A DNA stretch of 64,000 nt from Polyangiaceae bacterium (GTDB lineage Bacteria > Myxococcota_A > Polyangia > Polyangiales > Polyangiaceae): the NCBI GenBank assembly GCA_020633205.1, contig JACKEB010000022.1, positions 124,001-188,000 of the forward strand, given 5' to 3'. The notes under the pieces are model-generated. The model was not told the origin of the DNA, ran no database searches, and worked only from the letters and a program-made list of their open reading frames with translations. How positions within the stretch are numbered: position 1 is the stretch's first letter; each line of letters begins with the position of its first letter. Positions 16,060-24,841 of this stretch are shown here, one piece after another. A program made the position numbers and the translations under genes.

Positions 16060-17463
16060 CTACTTCAGGTAAGCGACCAACTGGTAGTTGGGACTGAGGT
16101 AGGGCTCTGGCGAAGCCTCGACGGCGATGTAGTAGGTTCCGGCGGTGCTCGTGGCTGGGCTGAGTACCCTCTCGTGGTAATCTAGGTCGTCGCCCTCGGC
16201 GAACACAGCGTCGCTCGGATCGTAAATGGTCACGTACGTGTCCGTGTCTGGATCGCCTCCGAGCGTGGCCACGAAGATGCTCTTGCCCACGTCGCCAGCG
16301 GCCACGGTGATTGCGAACCAATCAGCATCTAGGGCGTCTGAAAGGCTCGCGCCTTGAACCAACGCAGGCAGCGTCAGCGCGGTCGCAGAGCCCTTGTCAC
16401 CGTTGCTGGTGCCTTCGGTCGCAAGGTTCGGCGTGAAAATAGAGGAGCTGATGTTGGCCGTGTAGCCGCTCTCTCCGGTGTTGTCCCAAAGCACCGCGTG
16501 CCAGGTCGTGGCGGCGGCGGCGTCAGACAACTGGAAAAACACTGAGTCGAACGCCACTAGGTCCTGGAACGACTGTGAGCCCTCCAGGATCGCCATCTGA
16601 GGATCGCCGCCCCCTCCCGTCGACGTGATGTCGATGATTTGGGGACCGGCGGCCACGTCGAAGCTCACGTATTGGGTCGCGAACGCGTCGCTCAGAGTGA
16701 GGTCGTCGCTGCCAGTCAGTGGGGTCGCCGCCCGCTCGGCGATGTCGATTCCTTCGGGAGTGGGGAAGCTGTCCTGCGTCCCGCCGTCTGGACCGCTGAC
16801 GACCTCGAGGGCCGTCAATCCAGTTGCGGCATCGCCGTCGATCAGCAGGGTTACCTCGGCCTTCGTCGGAGTTACCGTGCCAACCTGCGCGATCACACCC
16901 GTCGGAGTGGTTACGCTCAGATTGGTGTACTCACCGTCGAAGAGGCTGGTTTGAACGAAGGTGTCGTCAAACGGACGTGAGGGGTCCATGTTCTTGATGG
17001 TGGCTAGGACGATGCTGCCCTGAGCCACGGTACCTTCGGTCACCACCGCGATCGGCGAACCTAAGTTGAAGCCTTGGGCGTAGGTCAGGGCCTCATCACC
17101 CGTGGTGACGGTCACGTCACGCAGACCCATCGACGCGGTGCCGGCGATCTCGACGGTTGCGATCAGCGCGGTGGGGCTCGCCACGCGCACGCTGCTCACC
17201 GTCACGCCGTCGCCAAAGCTGACGGTAGTGGTGTCATCCCAGTTGGTGGCGAAGCCGCTCAGGGTCACCTCGGTGCTCGCGCCCAGCAGGGCGAAGCCGG
17301 GGAACACGCCGCTGACACTGGCGGTGGTGTCGAAGCCGGTGCCGTCGGTGCCGTTCGTGCCGTTCTCGCCGTTCTCACCGTTCTTGCCGTTTGCACCGTC
17401 GGAGCCGGAGCAACCTGCGGCCAACATCAGAGCAACCAGTCCCAAGCCAATCTGTCGAATCAT
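16060..17463 (-). CDS. PPC-domain lipoprotein with a short collagen-like tract
   Basis: The product is 467 aa from the ATG at 17463, preceded by GAGG. The lipobox is LMLAAGCSGSDG, followed directly by six or seven Gly-X-Y triplets (GANGKNGENGENGTNGTDG). Two IPT/TIG-like beta-sandwich segments follow (about residues 45-240). The C-terminal part from about 370 resembles the bacterial pre-peptidase C-terminal (PPC) domain (DADWFAITV, TYYIAVEASPEPY). It is predicted to be exported and lipid-anchored. A role in binding or in autotransport-like secretion is only a guess. Confidence 0.75.
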   Translation of the reverse strand: MIRQIGLGLVALMLAAGCSGSDGANGKNGENGENGTNGTDGTGFDTTASVSGVFPGFALLGASTEVTLSGFATNWDDTTTVSFGDGVTVSSVRVASPTALIATVEIAGTASMGLRDVTVTTGDEALTYAQGFNLGSPIAVVTEGTVAQGSIVLATIKNMDPSRPFDDTFVQTSLFDGEYTNLSVTTPTGVIAQVGTVTPTKAEVTLLIDGDAATGLTALEVVSGPDGGTQDSFPTPEGIDIAERAATPLTGSDDLTLSDAFATQYVSFDVAAGPQIIDITSTGGGGDPQMAILEGSQSFQDLVAFDSVFFQLSDAAAATTWHAVLWDNTGESGYTANISSSIFTPNLATEGTSNGDKGSATALTLPALVQGASLSDALDADWFAITVAAGDVGKSIFVATLGGDPDTDTYVTIYDPSDAVFAEGDDLDYHERVLSPATSTAGTYYIAVEASPEPYLSPNYQLVAYLK

Positions 17464-17933
17464 GTCTGCTTCACCTCGTTCGCCGCGGTGACCCAAGCCC
17501 AATGGGGGTATTCCGCTGCGAGCATAAAAAGGGCGGGAGGCCATCTCCCGCCAGTGGTGGAGCGGCATGCCAGCGCTCGTGTGGGAAGGCAACCACATCT
17601 CGGCACATGCTCTCTAAGTGTTGGAAATTGTTGACGGGTGCTGGCGCTCATATTCCCGGAGCGGCTTGCTCTGCGCGTGATCTTCCGCTTGCAGCGGAAG
17701 TGTGGAGCGAGACTGTGTCTCAGGCTGTCGCATGCCCTCAGTATCCGACCTGTCGTCGGATCCGCTGGGGTTGAAGATTCCGCGGGGCAAGTTCGGGTGC
17801 CTGACCGACGGCTGTAGTTAGGTACGCCAGCGCCCAGTCCAGTGCGAGCGCGGGTGTTCTGTATGGCCGCGCGGATCCGCGCGGAGGCAAACTGCGAGTT
17901 GAGCGACAGCCACTCTGCGTCTAGGCTCCGCCG
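17464..17933. other. 470-bp divergent intergenic region
   Basis: Lies between the divergent PPC lipoprotein and copy C. It contains a hairpin CTTCCGC-TTGCA-GCGGAAG (17682-17700), the 18-bp palindrome at 17867-17884 and the copy C promoter (17899-17927). No credible coding sequence. Confidence 0.6.
17867..17884. promoter_or_regulatory. 18-bp perfect palindrome upstream of copy C promoter
   Basis: CCGCGCGGATCCGCGCGG is fully self-complementary. It ends 14 bp before the -35 hexamer of the copy C promoter, where an activator or repressor dimer could bind. Confidence 0.45.
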
Positions 17934-17936
17934 ATG
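17899..17936 (+). promoter_or_regulatory. Promoter of copy C, leaderless geometry
   Basis: TTGAGC (17899-17904), 17-nt spacer, TAGGCT (17922-17927), 6 nt, ATG at 17934. Confidence 0.65.
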
Positions 17937-19556
17937 CGCCGTTGGTTGCTTGGTTCCGTTTTGGTTCTCTCGGGTTGTTCTTCGATCATCGGTCTCGATG
18001 ACTTCCACGAGGGGAGCGCCGACTCCGGTGGGGCCGGGGGAGATGCTGGGGCATCCGGGTTCGGTGGAGTGAGCGGAGACGGGGGTTCGTCCGGCGCAAG
18101 CGGCGGTGACGCCGGTCAGGGTGCGAGCGCTGGCGTTTCCGGTACCGGTGGCCTGGGCGGTTCCGCGGGGATGGGTGGTCAAGGAGGCAGTTCGACGACC
18201 GGCGGAAGTGGAGGAACGGGGGGTGCGACGTGCAACGGAGCTGCTTTGCCCGAGGATGATGAATGCGTGGTAAACGAGAAGTACGGGGTGTTCGTCAAGC
18301 CAAGTGGCAACGACAGCACGGGTACCGGTACTCGCGAGGCGCCGTTCGCCACACTCGCAAAGGCTATGCTCGTTGCGAAGGCTGCGGGTAAGCGGGTCTA
18401 CATGTGCGCGGACGGCGGGAACTACACTTCTGCGGTGTCGCTAAACGCTGATCACGCCGGGGTTCAGGCCTTCGGGTCGTTCAAGTGTGCGGATTGGTCC
18501 TACGACTCGAACCTAAGAGCGGTTGTGGCGCCCGCCGCAGTTGGTGTGGCATTAAGCATAGATGGCATTGCTGTTGCCACTAGACTAGACGGCCTCGAAT
18601 TCCGCGCGGCAAATGCCACCGCCGCAGGAACCAACAGCGTGGCGGCCTTCGTGAAGGACTCGACCGGCGTGGAATTCGTTCGAGTGGTGCTTCAAGCCGG
18701 AAATGGAGCGAAAGGCGTGTCCGGGACAACGACCAACTTTAGCTTTCCCTCCGCCAGCACCTTGGTAGGCAACTCGGCGAGCGGTACAACCGGAGGCTTG
18801 GAGAAGCAGTACGATTTGTGCCCCGGGGGTGGCAGCACGACTGGGGGCCCGGGAGGCACCGCGGGTAAGAACGGAGGAGGGATTGGACGTCCCCTCTTGG
18901 GCGGTGGCAGCGGCGGAACTGCCGGAGAGGCGTCTTGTAGCCCAGGCCTAGGCGGTGGAAGCGATGGTGCGGATGCGCCCCCCGGAGGTGCCGGGGCCGG
19001 CGCTTCTACCCTCGGCTCGTTGAGTTCGAGCGGATGGGAGTCGAGCACGGGAAGCGCTGGAACCGAAGGAGGCGTGGGGCAGGGCGGAGGTGGAGGGCGG
19101 TACTCGGTGAACGGTGCTGGGGGCAGCGGTGGCGCGGGAGGGTGTGGGGGGGCGGGTGGAGCCGCGGGCGGCGGCGGCGGCGCGAGCGTAGCTTTGGTAA
19201 CGTGGAACTCCGAGGTCGCTCTCATGGCGAGTCAGTTGGTGTCTGCCCAGGCGGGTGACGGCGGAAGCGGTTCCAACGGACAAGTTGGAATGGATGGCGG
19301 CCTGAAGGGTGCGGGCGCCTGGAATGGGTCTGGTTTCCCCGGCTGTGATGGCGGCAACGGCGGGAAGGGCGGCGACGGAGGACCCGGCGGCGGCGGCGCA
19401 GGTGGCGTTTCTGCGGCGATCATGTTCTCGGGTACCGCACCAACCTTGACGTCCACCACGCTTACTCCTGGGGGAGCCGGGTCAGGCGGTCCCGCCGTGG
19501 GCGGCGGAAACGCTGGTATCAACGGCACCAGCACCGCTCAGTACGACGCGAGTTGA
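17934..19556 (+). CDS. Gly-rich beta-helix lipoprotein, copy C
   Basis: Intact, 540 aa. The signal and lipobox are VLVLSGCSSIIGLDD, with the lipidated Cys at residue 15, followed by a Gly/Ser/Ala linker to about residue 100. Then come CVVNEKYGVF, a DUF1565-type opening (PSGNDSTGTGTREAPFATL) and a beta-helix-like region to about 265. The Gly-rich C-terminal half has GGGGGR, GGAGGCGGAGG and GGPGGGGAGG runs interrupted by short hydrophobic strands. It is followed in the same direction by paralogue D after 196 bp. The family is probably displayed on the cell surface. The Gly-rich tail resembles a repeat or elastic domain rather than an enzyme. Confidence 0.85.
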   Translation: MRRWLLGSVLVLSGCSSIIGLDDFHEGSADSGGAGGDAGASGFGGVSGDGGSSGASGGDAGQGASAGVSGTGGLGGSAGMGGQGGSSTTGGSGGTGGATCNGAALPEDDECVVNEKYGVFVKPSGNDSTGTGTREAPFATLAKAMLVAKAAGKRVYMCADGGNYTSAVSLNADHAGVQAFGSFKCADWSYDSNLRAVVAPAAVGVALSIDGIAVATRLDGLEFRAANATAAGTNSVAAFVKDSTGVEFVRVVLQAGNGAKGVSGTTTNFSFPSASTLVGNSASGTTGGLEKQYDLCPGGGSTTGGPGGTAGKNGGGIGRPLLGGGSGGTAGEASCSPGLGGGSDGADAPPGGAGAGASTLGSLSSSGWESSTGSAGTEGGVGQGGGGGRYSVNGAGGSGGAGGCGGAGGAAGGGGGASVALVTWNSEVALMASQLVSAQAGDGGSGSNGQVGMDGGLKGAGAWNGSGFPGCDGGNGGKGGDGGPGGGGAGGVSAAIMFSGTAPTLTSTTLTPGGAGSGGPAVGGGNAGINGTSTAQYDAS

Positions 19557-19716
19557 TGGATTGATTCCCCGCGGAGATAATCGGGGTTCCTTCACACGGA
19601 GATCAGCGCCTATCACTCGCAGGTGGAGGCGTCACTCGGTGGCGCGCGACTCGGACCATTGAGAACATTCTCCGTTCCAGGTCTCCGCTGGCAATGAGCT
19701 TTCTCGGCCACACGAG

Positions 19717-19755
19717 TTGAGTGTTCGCTGGCCCCCGTCTAGGCTACCCCAGATG
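19717..19755 (+). promoter_or_regulatory. Promoter of copy D, leaderless geometry
   Basis: TTGAGT (19717-19722), 17-nt spacer, TAGGCT (19740-19745), 7 nt, ATG at 19753. Because the gene has its own promoter, C and D need not be cotranscribed. Confidence 0.65.
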
Positions 19756-21528
19756 CGCGGCTGGCTTCTTGGTGCGGTAGTCTTGCTCTCCGGCTGCTCG
19801 AGCATCATCGGCTTGGATGAGTACCACCCTGGGTTTTCGGACTCGGGGGGCGCCGGCGCTGGTGCCGCGGGGTCGGCTGGAGGGAGTTCGGGTCTGCCGG
19901 GTGAAGGCGGTGACGCTGGCGCGGCTAGCGGCACCGGCGGACTGGGTGGTAGCTCGGGCGAGGGCAGCTCCGGCGGAGTTTCAGGGAGCGGTGCACTGGG
20001 TGGCTCAGGCGGAGTTTCCGGGAGCGGCGCACTTGGCGGCTCCGATGGAGTTTCGGGGAGCGGTGCGCTTGGCTCTGGCGGCGGCTCGTCGGGCGGCGCG
20101 GGTGGTTCGTCGGGGAGCGCTGGTGGCTCGTCCGGAGCGGCCGGGATGAGCGCTGGTGGTTCCGCGGGGATAGGCGGAACCACCGGTGCTGGAGGCTCGG
20201 AGACGGGCGGCACAGGCGGCACCGGGGTGGTGACCTGCAACGCCGCGGCCCTGCCGGCAGACGACCCGTGCGTGGTGGACGAGCAGTACGGCGTATTCGT
20301 CCAGGGGAACGCGGACAACGGCGGCGACGGAAGCCGCCAAGATCCCTTCAACAGCCTGAGCGAGGCGCTCGAGGTGGCGAAGGCCGCCGGCAAGCGAGTG
20401 TACGCCTGCGCGGACGGAAGCTTTTTTCTAGAGATTTCCTTGGACGCCAGCCACTCCGGTATGCAGCTGTTCGGGTCGTTCAGATGCGATGATTGGTCCT
20501 ACGATCCTGCGCTCAAGGCGTACGTGTCGGGTCAGAAGCTGGCGTTGACGATGGATGGTGTGGGGGGCACCGCGATCGAAGGCTTTGAATTTCACACCCT
20601 GGGTGGGAACGCCATCGGTGAGAGCGGCGTTGCCGCGTTCATCAAGAACTCCAGCGGTGTCACCTTCAACAAGGTGAAGTTCGAAACGGGTCCCGGGGTA
20701 CTGGCGAGCACTGGGGACTTCATCAACTTCGCCTATCCGAGCGCGAGCTTGCTTGCTGGAAGTTCAGCGTCGGGAACCCAGCCAGGGGGACCGACGGAGT
20801 ACGCGGGCTGTCCTGGGGGAGGCACTAGCGTCGGCGCTGCGGGAGGAGATGGCGGCACTACTCCAACCGGAGGAGCGATTGGTGCACCAGACCTTGGCGG
20901 CGGTGCCGGGGGGATCTACAACTACGCCTGTTCTCTCGGAGGGGCTGGCCAGACCGGCGCGGTCGGCGCCAACGGCGATCCGGGCGCTGGGGCGACTCGC
21001 CAGGGGACGCTCACCGAGGCTGGTTGGGTGCCGGCTTCCGGTGAGCTCGGCACCCCCGGCCACGTTGGACAAGGGGGTGGCGGCGGGCGTGGCTCCCTCG
21101 AGAGCGGAGGTGGCGGCGGCGGTGCTGGAGGCTGCGGCGGCGGTCCCGGCTCGAGGGGCTACGGCGGGGGCGGCAGCATCGCGCTGTTGCTCTTCAACAG
21201 CTCCGTGAGCGTGGTGGACAGTGTCCTGATCGCTGGAAACGGGGGAGACGGTGGCACCGGTCACGTCGGGCAGTACGGGATGGCCGGCGGAGCGCCGGGG
21301 CCACGCGCTGAGAGCACGGCCTGCGACGGTGGGGAAGGCGGCAGGGGTGCTGGCATCGGTGGGGGCGGGGCAGGCGGGATCTCCGCCGCGATCGTCTACG
21401 CTGGGCCGGCCCCGACGGTGACGTCGAGTGTGCTGACTCCAGGTAGTGGCGGCGCCGCGGGCCCATCATCGCTTGACGGCAACCCTGGAGTCGCCGGTTT
21501 GAGCGTGCCCATCTTTGACGCCAACTAG
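19753..21528 (+). CDS. Gly-rich beta-helix lipoprotein, copy D
   Basis: Intact, 591 aa from the ATG at 19753; an upstream in-frame start would put the signal peptide 12 residues in and would overlap the -35 box. The lipobox is VVLLSGCSSIIGLDE. The Gly/Ser linker (to about residue 165) is the longest of the family and contains a 36-bp tandem repeat. The conserved CVVDEQYGVF, beta-helix segment and Gly-rich C-terminal half follow as in the paralogues. It ends 36 bp before the convergent HTH/Zn-ribbon gene. Confidence 0.85.
   Translation: MRGWLLGAVVLLSGCSSIIGLDEYHPGFSDSGGAGAGAAGSAGGSSGLPGEGGDAGAASGTGGLGGSSGEGSSGGVSGSGALGGSGGVSGSGALGGSDGVSGSGALGSGGGSSGGAGGSSGSAGGSSGAAGMSAGGSAGIGGTTGAGGSETGGTGGTGVVTCNAAALPADDPCVVDEQYGVFVQGNADNGGDGSRQDPFNSLSEALEVAKAAGKRVYACADGSFFLEISLDASHSGMQLFGSFRCDDWSYDPALKAYVSGQKLALTMDGVGGTAIEGFEFHTLGGNAIGESGVAAFIKNSSGVTFNKVKFETGPGVLASTGDFINFAYPSASLLAGSSASGTQPGGPTEYAGCPGGGTSVGAAGGDGGTTPTGGAIGAPDLGGGAGGIYNYACSLGGAGQTGAVGANGDPGAGATRQGTLTEAGWVPASGELGTPGHVGQGGGGGRGSLESGGGGGGAGGCGGGPGSRGYGGGGSIALLLFNSSVSVVDSVLIAGNGGDGGTGHVGQYGMAGGAPGPRAESTACDGGEGGRGAGIGGGGAGGISAAIVYAGPAPTVTSSVLTPGSGGAAGPSSLDGNPGVAGLSVPIFDAN
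19972..20079 (+). repeat. Three 36-bp tandem coding repeats
   Basis: Three units (19972, 20008, 20044) each encode (G/D)GVSGSGALG(G/S)(S/G) in the linker of copy D. With the 18-bp repeats in copy B this shows that the linker changes length by tandem duplication. Confidence 0.8.
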
Positions 21529-21564
21529 GATAGCCGCGCGGAAATGATGCGGGCGCCCGGCGTG

Positions 21565-21873
21565 TCAATCAACCAGCTGAAACGACGCCGGCTCGACGCG
21601 CTCGCTCTTGCATTGGGGGCAGCGGCTGGGCGCCGTCATGCGCTGACGGTCGCGAAACAGAAAGCCACACGCGAGGCAATGTGCAGGCTCTCGTTTGAGG
21701 CGGAGCCCGCGGCTCTTGAGGCTTTTTTCCAGGTGCTCCAGGTGCTCCGCTAGCTGCTTCTCCGACACGCCCACGCGCTGAGATAGCTCGCGCAAGGTGA
21801 GCGCTTCCTCGAGCAGCGCCCGCTCCAAGGCCTGGCGTACCGTTGCCCGGCGATGTGCTGGTGCGTCGTTCAC
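21565..21873 (-). CDS. Small regulator with HTH fused to a Zn ribbon (COG3357-like)
   Basis: The product is 102 aa. A helix-turn-helix segment (LTLRELSQRVGVSEKQLAEHL) is followed by a zinc ribbon (CLACGF...RCPQCKS). This combination matches predicted transcriptional regulators of the COG3357 type. The GTG start at 21873 overlaps the upstream amidotransferase stop by 4 bp (GTGA), so the two are translationally coupled. Confidence 0.75.
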   Translation of the reverse strand: MNDAPAHRRATVRQALERALLEEALTLRELSQRVGVSEKQLAEHLEHLEKSLKSRGLRLKREPAHCLACGFLFRDRQRMTAPSRCPQCKSERVEPASFQLVD

Positions 21874-22727
21874 GGCGCCGCCGCCGCGAGGGGCAAGTGA
21901 CGCTCGCCCCGCGTCGAGCGCACCAGGCGCATGCGGAAGTCGACTCCAATCGCTTCGTCTTCTGCGAGTGGCTCCCACACGTTCTCGCCTTGGAGCGGCT
22001 CGCTCGAGATGAGCAGGTGATTCACGAAGCCAGTCTGCGTTGGCGCCTCGCACTCCGCTGAGAGCGACGGACAGGTATCACGGTCCGAGCACTGGCCCTT
22101 GTAGGTGGAGAAGAACAGCTCTTTGCCGCCCTGAGTGGCTGCCATGACCTCGCCATCGGTGAGGATCAGTGTCAGCAGGCTCTTGCTCTCTGAGTCGTCG
22201 CAGATCGCGCGTGCCCGGGCCGTCGTTGCGTAGAGCGCGGCGATCACGTCCTCGACCGAGTGGCGCCTGCTCAGCGGCCCAAAGCGTTGCAGCTGGGTCA
22301 AGAACATGAAGAAGACGATCTCGCTATCCGTTTCCCCGAGGATGAAGCGGCGCAGCGCGGGCACCACCTCACGCAAGAGCTCGCTGCGCTTCGCGTCCAA
22401 GTTCGGGATATCGCCATTATGCGCGAACACCCAGCGCCCGAACTGAAACGGGTGGCAATTGAGCACGTTGTTCGGTCCCCGAGTGGCCTTGCGCACGTGG
22501 GCGAGCACCGTCTCCGAGGACACCACGCCGCTCAACCGGTGGAACAGCTGGTCGCCCAGCGCCGTGGTCGGGCTGCGGGTCACGTGGGGCGAACCGTCGA
22601 TGTAGAACGCGACACCCCAGCCGTCGGGGTGCTGGTTGCTCTGCTCACCTAGGGCATTGTCAGCGTCCAGCAGGGAGCGGTGGACGGAACTCTGGATGAC
22701 GCTACGGAAGCCAAAAAGCCGGCACAT
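21870..22727 (-). CDS. Class II glutamine amidotransferase (YafJ-like)
   Basis: The product is 285 aa. The ATG at 22727 is chosen because it gives MCRLFGFRS, placing the nucleophile Cys at position 2 after Met removal, as required for an N-terminal-nucleophile amidotransferase. Other motifs are NQHPDGWGVAFY, HVRKATRG, CHPFQFGRWVFAHNGDI and ETDSEIVFF. There is no synthase domain, so it belongs to the stand-alone YafJ/GAT-II type, whose acceptor is unknown. It is coupled to the HTH/Zn-ribbon gene and divergent from the truncated haemoglobin by only 33 bp. Confidence 0.85.
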   Translation of the reverse strand: MCRLFGFRSVIQSSVHRSLLDADNALGEQSNQHPDGWGVAFYIDGSPHVTRSPTTALGDQLFHRLSGVVSSETVLAHVRKATRGPNNVLNCHPFQFGRWVFAHNGDIPNLDAKRSELLREVVPALRRFILGETDSEIVFFMFLTQLQRFGPLSRRHSVEDVIAALYATTARARAICDDSESKSLLTLILTDGEVMAATQGGKELFFSTYKGQCSDRDTCPSLSAECEAPTQTGFVNHLLISSEPLQGENVWEPLAEDEAIGVDFRMRLVRSTRGERHLPLAAAAP

Positions 22728-22760
22728 GTGGGCTCCGAGCATGCCATAAACCGCTTCGTC

Positions 22761-23189
22761 ATGCCCGACTCAAGCCCGGAACAGACCCCGTTCGAATTGC
22801 TCGGCGGAGCAGAGATCGTCAGCCAGATCGCCCAGGCTTTCTACGATCACATGGAGCAAGACGAGCCGGCCCTGGCCAAGCTCCACCCGCTGGGTCCCGA
22901 CGGCCGCATCCTGCCGGAGATCCGGGAGCGCTTTCGGCTGTTCTTCATCGGCTGGCTTGGTGGCCCTCAGGACTACATGCAGCTCCACGGTCATCCTCGG
23001 CTGCGCATGCGTCACGCTGGGGTCGCGATCGACTCCGATCAGCGAGATGCCTGGCTCCGGGCGATGCGATCGGCCTTCGCTGACGTCGAGCAGGCACGCG
23101 GCCCATTCCAGCCCGCCGCTCGGGACTTCGTGCTCTCCCGCCTGGAAGAGGTCGCGAACTTTCTCAGGAACCGCCCCGATCCTGAGTAG
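22761..23189 (+). CDS. Truncated haemoglobin, group II
   Basis: The product is 142 aa from the ATG at 22761. The group II pattern is clear: FELLGGAEIVSQIAQAFYDHM, then the proximal-His region GWLGGPQDYMQLHGHPRLRMRHAGVAI, then DQRDAWLRAMRSA. These small haem proteins bind O2 or NO and are linked to stress or redox chemistry. The gene is divergent from the amidotransferase; the 33-bp gap means the promoters must overlap the neighbouring genes. Confidence 0.9.
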   Translation: MPDSSPEQTPFELLGGAEIVSQIAQAFYDHMEQDEPALAKLHPLGPDGRILPEIRERFRLFFIGWLGGPQDYMQLHGHPRLRMRHAGVAIDSDQRDAWLRAMRSAFADVEQARGPFQPAARDFVLSRLEEVANFLRNRPDPE

Positions 23190-23360
23190 GTTTTTTGGGG
23201 GGAGGAGCGCCGGGGCCGCGCGGAAATCAGCTTGCATCGAGCCGCGGCGCAAGGTTCGTCGTACACCCCTTGCCGTGGCGACTTCGTGGTCGGAGTAACC
23301 TAGACGCCGACCTCGCGTAGGAACCTGGGTCGCGCGCAAAACCCGCGGCGAGGAGACTTC

Positions 23361-24095
23361 ATGGACGACCAAGACCGACTGAGTGATCGCCTTCGAGGCA
23401 GCGAGCTAGAGAAGCTGCTCGCCCGCCGCCGCTTCATCAAGACCGCTGCTGTGGGCACGGTGATCACGGCTTTCGGCGGCGGTTTGTGGACGATCGTCGA
23501 TGATTTGATCGCTACCGCCAATGCCAAGCCCCGGGACGATGGGCGGCCTCGAGTTCCCCCGGGCCAGCGCGTGATCAGCGCTCTCAAGCCCATGGGCGGC
23601 GCCGAGGGCAGCCCCCTGCGCAGCAAGTTCAAGCTGAAGGTTCACGGCGAAGTCGAGAACCCCTTCGAGGTCGACTTCCGTGGGCTGCTGAAGCTGCCCC
23701 AGGTCACTCAAAAAGCAGACGTTCACTGCGTCACGGGTTGGACGCTGCTCGACGCCAACTGGAAGGGTGTGCGCATCAAGGACCTCGCAGAGAAAGCCAA
23801 GCTGAAGAAGACGGCTCGCTACGCCATCATCGAGGCGGCTCACGGCTACACCGCCAACGTGCCGCTTCGGGAGGCGCTCAAGGAGACCTGCATGGTGACC
23901 TACGAGCTCAACGGCGATCCCCTCGCTGAGGCCCACGGCGCGCCCGCCCGCGGCTTGATTCCGGATCTGTATTTCTGGAAGAGCAGCAAGTGGATCACCG
24001 GGATCCGCTTCGTCAAGCGAGACGAGCCCGGCTACTGGGAGACACGCGGCTACCACAACCGTGGCAACCCGTGGCTCGAAGAGCGCTACAGCTGA
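23361..24095 (+). CDS. Tat-exported molybdopterin oxidoreductase, sulfite-oxidase/MsrP fold
   Basis: The product is 244 aa from an ATG with GAGGAG 6 nt upstream. The N-terminus carries a Tat motif (ARRRFIKTAAVG) and a hydrophobic stretch. The Mo-pterin domain includes the conserved Cys ligand (DVHCVTGWTLLDANWKG) and the downstream GLIPDLYFWKSSKWITGIRF and YWETRGYH segments. The family includes MsrP, which reduces methionine sulfoxide in periplasmic proteins, and sulfite-oxidase-like enzymes. It lies 62 bp before a PepSY-type membrane protein that could supply electrons or anchor it. Confidence 0.85.
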   Translation: MDDQDRLSDRLRGSELEKLLARRRFIKTAAVGTVITAFGGGLWTIVDDLIATANAKPRDDGRPRVPPGQRVISALKPMGGAEGSPLRSKFKLKVHGEVENPFEVDFRGLLKLPQVTQKADVHCVTGWTLLDANWKGVRIKDLAEKAKLKKTARYAIIEAAHGYTANVPLREALKETCMVTYELNGDPLAEAHGAPARGLIPDLYFWKSSKWITGIRFVKRDEPGYWETRGYHNRGNPWLEERYS

Positions 24096-24157
24096 ACCTG
24101 TGCGGATAGAAGTTACCCTAAGGAAACGAAAGCCCTGGTGACGAAAGCTATTGTATC

Positions 24158-24787
<630 letters not shown>

Positions 24788-24812
24788 AAGGCGCGACCAA
24801 AGGGCTGCGCGC

Positions 24813-24837
24813 CCTCGACGGTTTGTTACAGTCGAGG
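24813..24837 (+). promoter_or_regulatory. Hairpin covering the ribosome-binding region of 24842
   Basis: CCTCGAC (24813-24819) pairs perfectly with GTCGAGG (24831-24837). The 3' arm includes the only Shine-Dalgarno-like sequence (GAGG) before the ATG at 24842, so folding would hide it. A TACAGT box sits in and beside the loop. Confidence 0.4.
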
Positions 24838-24841
24838 ACGT

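Noticed and set aside
16060..17598. Start of the PPC lipoprotein at 17598
   Set aside because: The upstream part has no coding character and would bury the signal peptide; the ATG at 17463 has GAGG upstream.
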